DNA of 51,343 nt. Source: CAWGCE01 sp964480915 (GTDB lineage: Bacteria; Planctomycetota; Planctomycetia; Pirellulales; Pirellulaceae). Where the stretch lies: contig CAYZRS010000037.1 in assembly GCA_964480915.1 (NCBI GenBank), positions 1-51,343 of the forward strand, read 5' to 3'. Below are positions 17,934-28,026 of the stretch, one piece after another. The translations under genes were made by a program, and so were the position numbers. Below the pieces are notes generated by a model that was not told where the DNA came from, did no database searches, and saw only the letters and a list, made by a program, of their open reading frames with translations. The stretch's first letter is position 1; every line of letters starts with the position of its first letter.

Positions 17934-19079
17934 TCATCGAATCGTCACATCGACAGCAGTCGGCAGCGGAACTCGGTCGCCCAACAGTGCCAATACGGCC
18001 ATCGCGGTGCCGTACGTTGCCGACTGTGGGAAGACACGATCATTCCAAGTGCCGTCATCGTCACGAGTCTTGATCAAGAGCTTGTGGAATCGGTCATATT
18101 CCGCAGAGCGTTTCGCTTCGGGCAGACCGGCGATCGCTTGAGCCAGGTAGCGATGGCCAAAATAGAAATAGTAAGGAGCCACCCCGTACGGGCGTGCATG
18201 CGTTCCCGATTGCTTTCGTCGCTTTTCCAATTCTTCCCAGTGCTTGTAGAAGCTGTCGATCGCCGATTCCAGTTGATCGTTGCGATGCATGCCGACGAGC
18301 TGCAGCGTGATTTCCGCGGCCGGCGTGCGAGCGATCGAACCGGGCAAACGGTTCATGAACGAGTCGCTCGGTTCGCCACTGTAGGCAAAGCCGCCATCCT
18401 CAGAACAACTTTTGACGAGCGCTTGCTGAGCACGCTTTAGAACATCGACTTCCACCGCTTGCCCCATTTGCTTGGCCCACAGCAGGGCCTGCATCGCCGG
18501 AGCGGTCACAAACGGCGCGTGCCTTTGCCGTCCGGCGTAGTTCCAACCGCCAGTTTCCATCTGTTCGGTGATGACGGCCTGAGTCAGCCAGGCAATCGGC
18601 GCAGCGAGTTTCTCGTGAAGTGAACGGAAGCGATCGCTGTCCCTCATTCGACAGAACAGATCAAGCGCATAGATGTGTCCCCAAATCCTGACGTCGTAGC
18701 GATCGGCCGTTGAGGTTTTCATCAAAGGACTTGCGAGTTCCTCGAGAACCCGATCGACTCCGCGGTTGATGGCACCATTAGCAGCCTGGTGATCAAACCG
18801 AGTCGCGTACATCAAAGCTTCACAGCAAATCGCGGTACCTCCGACTCGGTACCCCACCGGGATCTTCCCGCGCACACGGTAAACGCCCTCGTACGGCCAC
18901 GCGCCATCTTCATCCTGCAGCGTAAGCAGTTGTGAAACTCCCGTCTCAATCGCCTCTTGAGAACCCACTGCCATTTCCGTGGCTGGCGAGCCATTGATCT
19001 CTTGAGCCGCCACGCTCGTAATTCGACCGTGCAAACCAACGCAACTGAAAAGGCACAACAGAAAAAAAGTGATTCGCAT
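17934..19079 (-). CDS. Secreted squalene-cyclase/prenyltransferase-fold repeat protein
   Basis: About 381 aa. ATG at 19079 gives a clean signal peptide (MRITFFLLCLFSCVGLHG, cut near VAAQ). The body shows repeats of the alpha/alpha toroid of terpenoid cyclases and prenyltransferases: LLTLQDEDGAWPYEG, TEQMETGGWNYAGRQRH, SEDGGFAYSG and TRDDDGTWNDRVFPQSATYGTAMAVLAL. The cyclase catalytic DxDD motif is not seen, and the protein is about half the length of squalene-hopene cyclases. It therefore belongs to the short secreted family common in planctomycetes, whose function is unknown. It lies downstream of the kinase gene on the same strand, 263 bases away. Confidence 0.82.
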   Translation of the reverse strand: MRITFFLLCLFSCVGLHGRITSVAAQEINGSPATEMAVGSQEAIETGVSQLLTLQDEDGAWPYEGVYRVRGKIPVGYRVGGTAICCEALMYATRFDHQAANGAINRGVDRVLEELASPLMKTSTADRYDVRIWGHIYALDLFCRMRDSDRFRSLHEKLAAPIAWLTQAVITEQMETGGWNYAGRQRHAPFVTAPAMQALLWAKQMGQAVEVDVLKRAQQALVKSCSEDGGFAYSGEPSDSFMNRLPGSIARTPAAEITLQLVGMHRNDQLESAIDSFYKHWEELEKRRKQSGTHARPYGVAPYYFYFGHRYLAQAIAGLPEAKRSAEYDRFHKLLIKTRDDDGTWNDRVFPQSATYGTAMAVLALLGDRVPLPTAVDVTIR

Positions 19080-19342
19080 GGTAGTGTTTCTACAAAAAGG
19101 CAAGTCTCTTCATTGGATTCGGCAGCGACAGCCGCAAACGGTCTGGCGAGCGATAACGGCATCCGGCGCCGCAATGTTACCAAGCACCAGCAGCCGGATA
19201 AATGAAGTCCAGAGTGCGAAGTTCGCTCGCAGGTAATCCAACGAATCGAAGGCCTCGCAGCAAGCACAAACCCAACGATACCGTAAAGTCACTTGAAACA
19301 ACATCAAACGCGATCCACTTTGCGACAACAATCAAAATGCCA

Positions 19343-22300
19343 CTACTCTCGACTCAGCATTCTCCCTTTTTCACGCCACTCAGTTGCCTGTTTCTCTTTT
19401 CCCCAATCCGAGTACAGACTCACGATACGATCCGTCGAATCGCGCAACAGCCAGTCAAAGTCTGGGCGGTTTTGACTCCACCGAACAATGTAATCATGTG
19501 CTGCCAGTAAATCCTCTTCTGCCGACGCATGCTCACCTCGACTCGCAAAGACGTCGCCACGGATGCTCAGTGCTTGTGCGCGGACCAACTTACCGCCGGA
19601 AAAACGAGCGTAACTCGCGTCCGCCTCGGCCAAGACAGCCAGTATTTCTTCCACAATGCGCAGTGCTTCGGGGCCTTCATCCTGAGCCAAATGGAATGCT
19701 GCGCGGCACACATCCAGGGATCCGACCCCTTTCGTGCGGCCGCGTTCCTTGAATGCCGTTTCCCACTCTTCCAACAGCTCCCCAGCGGTTTCGAAACGTG
19801 AATCGGCAATTTCGATCTCGCAGAGCCTAGCAAAGCAGTCGTTGAGAGAGGTCTTGGTTTTTGATTCCGCTTTGCCAATGTCGATAGAAGTTCGCAACAT
19901 TTTTCTCGCTTCTGCAACTTCGCCTGCCCGGGCAAGTACGGACGCCAACCGACACATCGTGCGCGTTGTCTTTCTTGGGCTGGCAGACATTTCCTGTTGC
20001 AACGCCAACGCCTCGGAGAGAATTGTCATCGATTCCTCAAATTTTCGTTCCCTCAAAAGAGCCATTCCGAAGTCATCGAGGACGTCGACGACGCCATTCA
20101 CATCACCGTTCGCTCGAAATTTTTCGATACATTCTTCAAACATGGGACGCGACTGCTGGAACTTCCCGGCGGCAGCGAGGGCAACTGCCAAGTGCTTTTC
20201 CGCAGTAACGACCGTCCCGTGATCTGTTCCCAATTTTTTGGATAGTGATTCGGCCGCTTCACGACAGTATTGGACCGCTTGATCGTGATCGCCGGCAACG
20301 ACGAGCAAGATTCCAATGCCCCGGAGCGAGGATGTGGTCAATGGATGTGTCGGCCCGAACGCCACTTTTGCTCGTTCGTAGGTAGCTTTGTACTTCGCCA
20401 ATGCCTCTTCATGGTTTCCATAGGCGCGATGGCAGGCAGCGATGTTTAGTAATGTCTGCAGCGTGTGCCGGCCGTTCGGTCCTTGCACGACCTCAAACAA
20501 CTTCAAGACTTGTTCGTATTGAACAAGCGCCTCGTCGTATCGACCAAGATACTTGTTGGTCAGCCCGAGTCCCATGCGGGCCTCTAAGGTCCTCGGCGCT
20601 GCAGCGCCAAGCTTCTCCGTCATGCGAGCGACACTGTCTTCCAGATTGGATTTTGCCTCATCGTATTTGCCCGCGTTCAACAGCGCGCCCGCCAACTTCG
20701 ATTGAGCCCCGAGCGTATCGCTGTGATTTTCACCCAGTTTGAGCTTTCTTATCGCAACCACTTTTCGCAGCAGCGGAATCGATTCTTCACTGCGCCCAGC
20801 GCTTGTCAGTGTTTGAGCAAGGTGAACCATCGTTCGCAGTGTCGACAAGTGGTTGGCACCCAACATCAATTGACTTTTCTCAAGGGCTTGTCGCAGCATC
20901 GAGATCGCTTTTTCCGAATCGCCGTTTGACTTATGAGCAAGTCCCAGCTGACTCATGGTGGAAATCGTCGCCGGATGATTTTCGCCATTTGACTGCAATC
21001 GTAATGAGAACACTTGCTCGAGCGTCGCAACCGCATCGGGCGCGCGGCCGGAGTCTTCGTAGGCGATCCCCAATGCCGACATCGCTTGCAGCGCGACCCC
21101 GCTTGTCGGACCGAAACGTTCGGTGGCAGTGGCAACTGCCTGCTTTCCGACTTCGATGGCGCGGTCAAAATCGCCGACGTCCAGGAACGCGTGAACCAGG
21201 TATGCGGTCGCATGAGCGGCAGCGCGTGCGACACGTTCCGACGCGTCCTTCGCAGATAAGAGCACATGATCAACGACCTTCATCGCGGCATCTGGCCGGT
21301 CTGCTTCTAGATAGACGAGCGCCAAGTGAGCTTCCGAAACCAAGGTCGTTGGGTGGTTTTCTCCGCAAACTGTCCTCGCTCGCGCCACTGCTTTTTCCAT
21401 GCCAGGAAGTGACGAAACTGGATCCAAGGCGCTCCGCGCGTCGGCCAGCTTCCACATCACCTCGACCGTCTGCTGATCCTCTTCGCCAACTTGCGCAAGC
21501 AGTGTTTCGTAGGCAGTCAGATATGCCGTTTCCGCTTCTTGATCCAAGCCCAATGCTCGATAGGTGCCGCCAAAGCTCTCCATCAATCGCGCTTTGACGA
21601 TGGGGTCTCCATCAAACGGTTCGTCCAAAGCGATGATTGCATCATCCAGCACACTGGCCACCGTCACCTCACGCCCCACGACGTCGGGCGAAGCCCGGCC
21701 AAACGCATCGACCATGAACTTCGATACCGCTTCCGCCCTGGTCGTTGCCTGCTCTTGATCGAAGAGCGCCTCTTGCAGTTCGCGGGACATTCCAAAATAT
21801 CGCAATGCCGCAATTGAGGAGCCGAGAAAACCCAGTACCAACAGTGCCAGTAATGCCGATGTCGCCGCGGCCAGTGCGCGATTACGTCTGGCCCAGCGAT
21901 ACCACCGGCCGGCCAGCGATACTTTTCGCGCATGAATAGGTTGATCATTGACAAACCTCTGCAAATCGTCGGCGAATGCACGCGACGTTGCGTAGCGCAG
22001 CTGAGGGTCTCGGGCGATCGCCTTTTCAATGATGGTCACCAAGTCAACCGGCACATCGCGCCGCAATTGGCCAATACGAATCGGACCTGTGTCACCGATC
22101 TGACGCATCAGGTCAAGCCGATCGATCTCTTTGAAAGGGCGCTGCAGTGCCGCCAGTTCGTACAGCACCAGGCCGAGGCTATAAATATCGCTCAGATGAT
22201 CCGAGCTTCCGCGGATCGCTTCGGGCGCCATGTATCGCAGCGTTCCCACGATGTCACCCGTCGCTGTCAGATCGAGGTCATCGGTTTTTTTGGCGAGCCC

Positions 22301-23080
22301 AAAGTCGGTAATCCACAAGTGGTGTTCATCATCGAGCAACAGATTGCTCGGCTTGATGTCTCGATGAACGATGCCGTGATCGTGCGCGTATTGCAGCGCT
22401 TCGGCGGCTTGAATCCCCAAATCGGCGACAAAGCGCCAGCGACCTTGATTGCGGTTGGAGCCTGAAGAACCGAACGCAACCTGACCAAAATCGCCCCAGA
22501 ATTTTTCGCCAGAGCCAGACCTCGATCCGCTCCCTTCCTTTTCCACCGCCCACATCACCAGCTGATCAAGCCCGCGACCTTCAATAAACTGCATCGCGTA
22601 AAAGGGAGTCCCATCTTCTTCGCCGACCTCGAAGACGGGCACGATACTGGTATGGTGCAATTGGGCCGCCGCCCGTGCCTCGCGGTAAAATCGTTGCTTC
22701 TGCTTTTCCGAAGACGCATGGTCGGGCAACATCTTCAGCGCGACTCGCCGATCGAGCGCCGCATGCTGTGCTTCGTAGACAACCCCCATACCACCGCGTC
22801 CTGCTTCGCGAATGATCTTGTATTCGCCGATTTGGTCACGGGATGGCGTCGCCTCCGTGCCTGCGATGGGATAGGAGGCGGTGGGGTCTCCCAGTTGATT
22901 CATGAGCTGCAGCATCGGAAAGATGTCGCGCAACTCGCCTGCCAGCTGCGGGTGCTTTTGCAAAATGTCGTCCAAGGAAGGACGTTCCCCCTGGCGACAC
23001 TGTTCAACATACTCCTCAACGATTCGCGCCACAGCCTCGTCAGCATCACCCGCTCGCGAAGACGATGGATCACGGTTCAT
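19343..23080 (-). CDS. Membrane Ser/Thr protein kinase with TPR domain
   Basis: 1245 aa. An N-terminal leader (residues ~18-60: EYVEQCRQGERPSLDDIL... ending LRDIFPMLQLM) precedes a PknB-type kinase domain: glycine loop GRGGMG (94-99), ATP Lys K116, HRDIKPSN (D241, N246), DFG (259-261), GTLRYMAPE. A ~35-residue Gly/Ser-rich insert (about 180-214) sits between the hinge and helix E. One membrane segment (about 402-425) follows, then about 800 extracytoplasmic residues of kinesin-light-chain-like TPRs. ATG at 23080 is three bases after the stop of the ECF sigma gene, so the pair is coupled. Known relatives phosphorylate or otherwise control the linked ECF sigma factor; here that is inferred. Confidence 0.92.
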   Translation of the reverse strand: MNRDPSSSRAGDADEAVARIVEEYVEQCRQGERPSLDDILQKHPQLAGELRDIFPMLQLMNQLGDPTASYPIAGTEATPSRDQIGEYKIIREAGRGGMGVVYEAQHAALDRRVALKMLPDHASSEKQKQRFYREARAAAQLHHTSIVPVFEVGEEDGTPFYAMQFIEGRGLDQLVMWAVEKEGSGSRSGSGEKFWGDFGQVAFGSSGSNRNQGRWRFVADLGIQAAEALQYAHDHGIVHRDIKPSNLLLDDEHHLWITDFGLAKKTDDLDLTATGDIVGTLRYMAPEAIRGSSDHLSDIYSLGLVLYELAALQRPFKEIDRLDLMRQIGDTGPIRIGQLRRDVPVDLVTIIEKAIARDPQLRYATSRAFADDLQRFVNDQPIHARKVSLAGRWYRWARRNRALAAATSALLALLVLGFLGSSIAALRYFGMSRELQEALFDQEQATTRAEAVSKFMVDAFGRASPDVVGREVTVASVLDDAIIALDEPFDGDPIVKARLMESFGGTYRALGLDQEAETAYLTAYETLLAQVGEEDQQTVEVMWKLADARSALDPVSSLPGMEKAVARARTVCGENHPTTLVSEAHLALVYLEADRPDAAMKVVDHVLLSAKDASERVARAAAHATAYLVHAFLDVGDFDRAIEVGKQAVATATERFGPTSGVALQAMSALGIAYEDSGRAPDAVATLEQVFSLRLQSNGENHPATISTMSQLGLAHKSNGDSEKAISMLRQALEKSQLMLGANHLSTLRTMVHLAQTLTSAGRSEESIPLLRKVVAIRKLKLGENHSDTLGAQSKLAGALLNAGKYDEAKSNLEDSVARMTEKLGAAAPRTLEARMGLGLTNKYLGRYDEALVQYEQVLKLFEVVQGPNGRHTLQTLLNIAACHRAYGNHEEALAKYKATYERAKVAFGPTHPLTTSSLRGIGILLVVAGDHDQAVQYCREAAESLSKKLGTDHGTVVTAEKHLAVALAAAGKFQQSRPMFEECIEKFRANGDVNGVVDVLDDFGMALLRERKFEESMTILSEALALQQEMSASPRKTTRTMCRLASVLARAGEVAEARKMLRTSIDIGKAESKTKTSLNDCFARLCEIEIADSRFETAGELLEEWETAFKERGRTKGVGSLDVCRAAFHLAQDEGPEALRIVEEILAVLAEADASYARFSGGKLVRAQALSIRGDVFASRGEHASAEEDLLAAHDYIVRWSQNRPDFDWLLRDSTDRIVSLYSDWGKEKQATEWREKGRMLSRE

Positions 23081-23083
23081 AAA

Positions 23084-23740
23084 TCATCCCTTGCCGAACG
23101 GACCGAATTGATCGAGGTAATCTGCCAAAGCAGGATCTGCAATCATCTTGCTCTTCAGCTCACGCAGCGCTCGCAGATGACGAGTACTGCTTGAGCTAGG
23201 GTTCATCCCCAAGCTGACCGCGACCTCGGCGTTGGAGAGTTGCTCAAAATAGCGGAGCGAAAGAATTTCGCGGTCGACATCATCAATTTCCTCCAGCGCC
23301 GATCGGATTCTGGCCCGCAGTTCCGCAACGACAGCCGCCTTACTTACCGAGGTCAACTGACTAACAAAGAGGCCAGCCAACGAATCGCTGGAAGCGTCGG
23401 GAGACGCGGCTCGAGCAGGGATTTCCTTACCTGTGGCCCGTTTCTCGGCATCGACATGGAATCGGACCAGCTGAATCATCCGCTGCCCCGTAAGCGATCG
23501 CAGCCAGATAAAGAGAGGTGCGTGGGACGGATCGAAATCGCCGATTCGGCGTTGCGCTTCGACGAAAACGTCCTGCAAAACGTCCGATTCGTTGACACGA
23601 GCTGACAATCGCTCATCCAAACGCGCCGCAATCATCCGTTGCAACCTGCCACGGTGGCACTCAAACAGCTCGGCAAGTGCCTCGTGATCTCCTGCGACCG
23701 CAGCCGCTACTCGTTCACGGCTGTCAGGTTCCGTCGACAT
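23084..23740 (-). CDS. ECF sigma factor (planctomycete kinase-linked type)
   Basis: 218 aa. Region 2 includes the RVNESDVLQDVFVEAQRRI helix and FIWLRSLTGQRMIQLVRFH; region 4 includes DREILSLRYFEQLSNAEVA and SSSSTRHLRALRELK, a helix-turn-helix for -35 recognition. It resembles the planctomycete-specific ECF family (TIGR02984-like, by memory). ATG at 23740 has GAGGGG five bases upstream. It is followed directly by the TPR kinase gene; no membrane anti-sigma factor is present, so the kinase is the likely regulator. Closest relative in the window is the 45056-45667 sigma. Confidence 0.92.
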   Translation of the reverse strand: MSTEPDSRERVAAAVAGDHEALAELFECHRGRLQRMIAARLDERLSARVNESDVLQDVFVEAQRRIGDFDPSHAPLFIWLRSLTGQRMIQLVRFHVDAEKRATGKEIPARAASPDASSDSLAGLFVSQLTSVSKAAVVAELRARIRSALEEIDDVDREILSLRYFEQLSNAEVAVSLGMNPSSSSTRHLRALRELKSKMIADPALADYLDQFGPFGKG

Positions 23741-23892
23741 GGCACCCCTCGACCAAGCATTCTGAAAAAACGATTCGAACCATCGAATTTGCTGAGCTGA
23801 CCGTTGGAATTCCTGCAGATCTCACTACAGCAGCACCATGGTAACCAAATTAGCCAACGACATGGGCACCAAAACGGGTAGGAGATCTAAAA

Positions 23893-24544
23893 ATGCGACT
23901 CCATTGATTAAACACACATCACCTCACAGCTCGATAATCTAACCGACGCAAGCAGGGCAAGGGATCGTCCATTTCGCGCAGAGGTCAATTCGAGCAGCTG
24001 GACGACCGCCTACTATTGGCTGCCGACGACGTCAGCTCATTTCAGCATTATGATCTCGCAGCGGGCACGGTGGACAGTCGACGTCGATTTGGATGTCGAA
24101 CCGATCCAAATGATTGATGCCCAGCTGGGCGACGAAGTGCCAATGGAAGCACCGGAAGGATATCGCTCTCCCAACTCGAAGAGCCCCGCCGAATCGGTCT
24201 TTGGCACAGATGACCGAACTCTCGTGACCAACCCCAGAGCTGATTTTGCCGCCAGCATCAACGGATCGATACAATTTCAAACTGCAGCCGGAATGGCCGG
24301 CTACTGCTCTGGAACACTCGTTGGCTCAGATATCTTCTTGACCTCTGCACACTGCGTCCATTCTGGCAGCGGTGGAGCCGCCGGTCTGTTCACCGACATC
24401 GACCGTCTGATTGCCGAAATCGTCGCCGGCATGAGCCATGATTCTTGCGAGCCAAACACGGGCGGGCGACAGCGCCTCCTTCTCTTCTCGTCGCTGTACT
24501 TTGTTCAGGGAAAGGTGCGAGGTTTCGCTATGGACGGGTGTTAG
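23893..24544 (+). pseudogene. Decayed trypsin-like serine protease with planctomycete export motif
   Basis: GGAG (23881-23884) precedes ATG at 23893, but that frame stops after four codons. Further on, the same frame resumes and encodes GQFEQLDDRLLLAADD, the LEDRRLLA-type export motif (about 23980-24030). The reading then shifts by one into a second frame (from about 24050) encoding a protease with GYCSGTLVGSDIFLTSAHCVH, the catalytic His region of the trypsin/V8 family (His codon 24350-24352). After about 24400 similarity is lost; neither the Asp nor the GDSGG serine motif is found before the frame ends, 30 bases from the convergent metalloprotease gene. Probably non-functional; the number of lesions is uncertain. 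Confidence 0.7.
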
Positions 24545-24573
24545 CTTACCGCGGTGACGGCGCCTTGCGGCGG

Positions 24574-27500
24574 TTACTTCGTGGCAAAGATTTCATCTGC
24601 CAAATCGGCCCATACCGATTCAGCTTCTTCTTCCTCGCCGGCACGCTCGACGATGACGTTATTGCGAACCGCCTGAGAGAGAGCTACCCGAGTCGGAGCG
24701 GGGAAGACCTCGATTCGATCCGTTTCGCTTTCGGAATTGATAAGCCCGATCGCCGCATCGGTTCTGTCTGTGCTCTGGGCGACTTTCTTGACGCTAGGCA
24801 ATACCACATCTGTGGCCTGGAACTTGAAGTCGTTCCAAACAAGGAAGTCGCTGCCGTCGGTGGTTCCATCTGCGTTGAAGTCACCCGAACACCAAGCCGT
24901 GCCACTGGAAAATTTGTTCGAATTCCAAATGAGGAAGTCCTGACCATCGACCGTGAAGTCTAAATTGGCATCGCCACGAAGCGTCCCTTTAAGATCTTCA
25001 ACCCAGAAATTCACATCGTTGAAATTCAGGACGCCTTCGCCTGTGACGTCAAAAACCGGATCATTGTTTCCGGAACTGACGGCGGTAGTCAGCGCGTCAA
25101 TATCATGGCAATCGAGATTCCCGTCCTCATTGAAGTCGCCAACCGCAGCCGCGATGTTCACCTCAAAAGTATCGATCACCACGTCCGTGATGTTGGTATT
25201 TTCATCCACATCGGTCACTTCTCCGGCCACCAACCGAATGATGTACACGCCATTGTCGTCAAAGGACCAGTCGCCGCCTGGAGCAGACAAGCGATAGTTG
25301 CCGACGATCGATGGCGCGTCGCTATTCGACGATTGACTGACGTAGACCACTGGCAGCATCGTACCGTCTGGCGCCTCGACAACAATATCGTTCGAATCAA
25401 GATCGGAGGCGTCCACCGCTTGGTTGTCGGTATACGTTACCGCAATAAACGTCGACAGACTGCCAGCAGAAGTAATGTTGCCAACGTTGGCGGAGGCCGT
25501 TGGTGGCGACGTATCTTCGTCGATGATGGCGAAGTTCTCATCGTTGATATCAAAGAAGATGTTTCCCGAACCTTTGACCATCAATCGTGCTTGGGATATC
25601 TCAGGTAGCGTGGGGACGGTGAAGGTGTGGGAACCGTTGTTGGGAATGCCCGTTGCCAACGGAATCGTATACGTGAAACCACCGTCATCCGAAATGATGA
25701 TGTCCACGTTCGGAGTATTGATCTGCCCCGAATCGGTGCCGGCCACATTCCAAGTAATCGTTTGTGTCTGACCAGCCAGCCAGGCGACTCCATTGCCTTG
25801 ACTGGTTACCTCAAAGGGCGATCCGGTATCGTTGATATCGACCCACATGTCATCGGTATCGAGCCCACCACCACCGGATGCGTTGTCACGAACCGTCAGG
25901 CGGAAATCCATGCGGCGTGCCACCGTGGGTAGCCGATCACCGCGGAACTGATAGTTGCCTGCCACGAGATTTTCTTCACTGGGAAAGACGCGCGTCGGAT
26001 CGCTGTCTAAACGTGATCGAACGAGCGGGCTTGAACCATTGTCTGCGGCGTTCACGTTCACGCGAGGCCCCAGATCACGCTGTTCCCACGCATAGGTCAA
26101 CGTGTCACCATCAGGGTCACTTCCGCTCCCGCTTAGAATAAACGGCGTGCCGGCAGGAATTTCAAAGTTCGGGCCGGCGTCGGCAACGGGTTCTGAATTG
26201 CCGGTTACCGTCCGCGTTCCCACACCCGGGATCGATCCATCGACGTGACTTAAGATCTGATCCAAGCTGCGTGAATGCCAATAAAGATCTCTACTGTTCT
26301 GGATATTGTCGCTCCCGCAGATCCCAGCATACGCCTGGATCGTTGAGCCGCTGCCCGGTTCATAAGAGGAGCTTGACGAATGCTGCCCCGCTGAACAGTT
26401 CCCGGCAGCACCGTTCCATGTATGAGCCGCACCGAATTGGTGGCCCATTTCGTGAGCGACTAAACCGTCGTAAGAGGCGCCCAACGGAACGCCCGATGTC
26501 GAAACGCCTTGCGCTTTGATTCCAGAAATCCCGACAATGCCAAGCCCAGCAGCGACACCACCGCCGCCCGTGCCAAACACATGCCCAATGTCGTAGTTGG
26601 CGTTGCCAATCACACTGTCAACGACCGATTGATTCTGTCCGAGCATTGCCCCCAGATTGCCGTTGGAATACGAATCGCCTGTCGCGCTCGTGAAAATGAG
26701 CTGATCATTGTTGGCAACCAATTCCAATCGAATCGTAAGCTCCAATTCTGTGATACCAGTCACGCGATTGATGCTCGTCACGACGGCCGCCTGAGAACTT
26801 GCCTGGGTGCCGCCATTGAAATTGCTGTATTCAACCGTGGTTGCATTCGCAAGACGATAAGTACGCAGCGTCTCGCCCGTCCGACGAGCAATTCCCGCTT
26901 CGCCACCTTCGCCCCGTCCCTCTACCTGTCCCTCTACCTGCCCGCCGACTTCCGCCGAAATCGCACTGACCGTAAGGTCCGTCTGCGAATCAGCAACGGC
27001 TGCATCACCGCCTGGAGCACAATTTTCACAGCCAGCACCACCGCAACCGGGACAGCCCCCGCCGCTCTTTTCGCCTTCAGCCGAAACTCGCACGTGGACA
27101 GTTCCATCGTTGTGCACGTGGAACTCATCGGCAGCGTAGGTCAGCCGGACATCGGTATCGGGCGCTACCGAAAGTGTGCCGTCATCTTGGATGTCGTAGT
27201 TGCCCGGCGTGTAAATCGTAAATCGATCGCCACCCTCGATCTCAGTCAGGCTGCCATCTTCGCCGAGTTCGAATGAACCGTTAGACGTGACCAGCACACC
27301 ATCTTCGACGACACCAAGTTCATAAAAATCGGCACCGAGCTGCTCAGCCTGCTCGCTATAGCCAGCGTTCTCGCCCGCATAGCTGACGTAGACACTCGTA
27401 TCCAAATGATAAAACGGATCGATATAGTAAACGCCATCTGGGCTGAGCACTTGAGCGTGCAGACCTTGCGGGGTGACATCAAAGCGAATTGTTTCGGTCG

Positions 27501-28026
27501 GATTATCAATCCCTTGCCCGCGGTACGTTTTGATCTCGGGAAACTTGGCCGCAAGATCCGGGTGCATGACCGGCGCTTCAACGACTGAGAAACGGCCCAT
27601 CGATCCGTCCGGTTTGGGGATCGAGAACTCGAGCGGACGCTCGAAGCCAGCGGTTGTGAATTCCATCGGAGCATCGGCAAGCATGGCTCGCAAGTCTGCC
27701 GTCTCCACGCTAAAAGCGACTGCCGAACTTGGTGCCAGATACGAAGGAGCACCCACTGGAGACGCCGGGATTTCCAGGAACGGCTCGTAAGGGCCGCTCA
27801 AATCAGTCACGGCCAACAATTCGGGGAGACCAGCGAGCAACCGACGGTCTTCGAGTGCCTCAAAACTCAACGCATTACCACGTGTCGGTTTGCGGCGGAT
27901 GGAAAACGCAGGCTTCGCGTCGCGACTGTTCATCAAGAATACCCCAGAGAGTAGCATCAAAAAAATATGATTGAGACGAATGGCAGGCAGGGCGCGACCG
28001 TGGAGCTTGTCGTCAGATGGCCGCAT
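24574..28026 (-). CDS. Secreted M12-type zinc metalloprotease with dockerin
   Basis: Up to 1150 aa; an in-frame ATG at 27933 (MNSRDAKPAFSIRRKP) would be a more usual start for this class. The export motif ALEDRRLLAG is followed by a propeptide-like region, then a Cys-rich linker CPGCGGAGCENC (about 27010-27060). The catalytic HEMGHQFGAAH motif (26422-26454) is a canonical HExxHxxGxxH. STIQAYAGICG follows, with Gln (26335-26337) at the usual Met-turn Met. Downstream are Ig/PKD-like domains, four EF-hand-like dockerin loops (about 24800-25140) and an acidic tail ending LADEIFATK. It shares the whole catalytic core with the gene at 1-3000. Exported peptidase; substrate unknown. Confidence 0.9.
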   Translation of the reverse strand: MRPSDDKLHGRALPAIRLNHIFLMLLSGVFLMNSRDAKPAFSIRRKPTRGNALSFEALEDRRLLAGLPELLAVTDLSGPYEPFLEIPASPVGAPSYLAPSSAVAFSVETADLRAMLADAPMEFTTAGFERPLEFSIPKPDGSMGRFSVVEAPVMHPDLAAKFPEIKTYRGQGIDNPTETIRFDVTPQGLHAQVLSPDGVYYIDPFYHLDTSVYVSYAGENAGYSEQAEQLGADFYELGVVEDGVLVTSNGSFELGEDGSLTEIEGGDRFTIYTPGNYDIQDDGTLSVAPDTDVRLTYAADEFHVHNDGTVHVRVSAEGEKSGGGCPGCGGAGCENCAPGGDAAVADSQTDLTVSAISAEVGGQVEGQVEGRGEGGEAGIARRTGETLRTYRLANATTVEYSNFNGGTQASSQAAVVTSINRVTGITELELTIRLELVANNDQLIFTSATGDSYSNGNLGAMLGQNQSVVDSVIGNANYDIGHVFGTGGGGVAAGLGIVGISGIKAQGVSTSGVPLGASYDGLVAHEMGHQFGAAHTWNGAAGNCSAGQHSSSSSYEPGSGSTIQAYAGICGSDNIQNSRDLYWHSRSLDQILSHVDGSIPGVGTRTVTGNSEPVADAGPNFEIPAGTPFILSGSGSDPDGDTLTYAWEQRDLGPRVNVNAADNGSSPLVRSRLDSDPTRVFPSEENLVAGNYQFRGDRLPTVARRMDFRLTVRDNASGGGGLDTDDMWVDINDTGSPFEVTSQGNGVAWLAGQTQTITWNVAGTDSGQINTPNVDIIISDDGGFTYTIPLATGIPNNGSHTFTVPTLPEISQARLMVKGSGNIFFDINDENFAIIDEDTSPPTASANVGNITSAGSLSTFIAVTYTDNQAVDASDLDSNDIVVEAPDGTMLPVVYVSQSSNSDAPSIVGNYRLSAPGGDWSFDDNGVYIIRLVAGEVTDVDENTNITDVVIDTFEVNIAAAVGDFNEDGNLDCHDIDALTTAVSSGNNDPVFDVTGEGVLNFNDVNFWVEDLKGTLRGDANLDFTVDGQDFLIWNSNKFSSGTAWCSGDFNADGTTDGSDFLVWNDFKFQATDVVLPSVKKVAQSTDRTDAAIGLINSESETDRIEVFPAPTRVALSQAVRNNVIVERAGEEEEAESVWADLADEIFATK

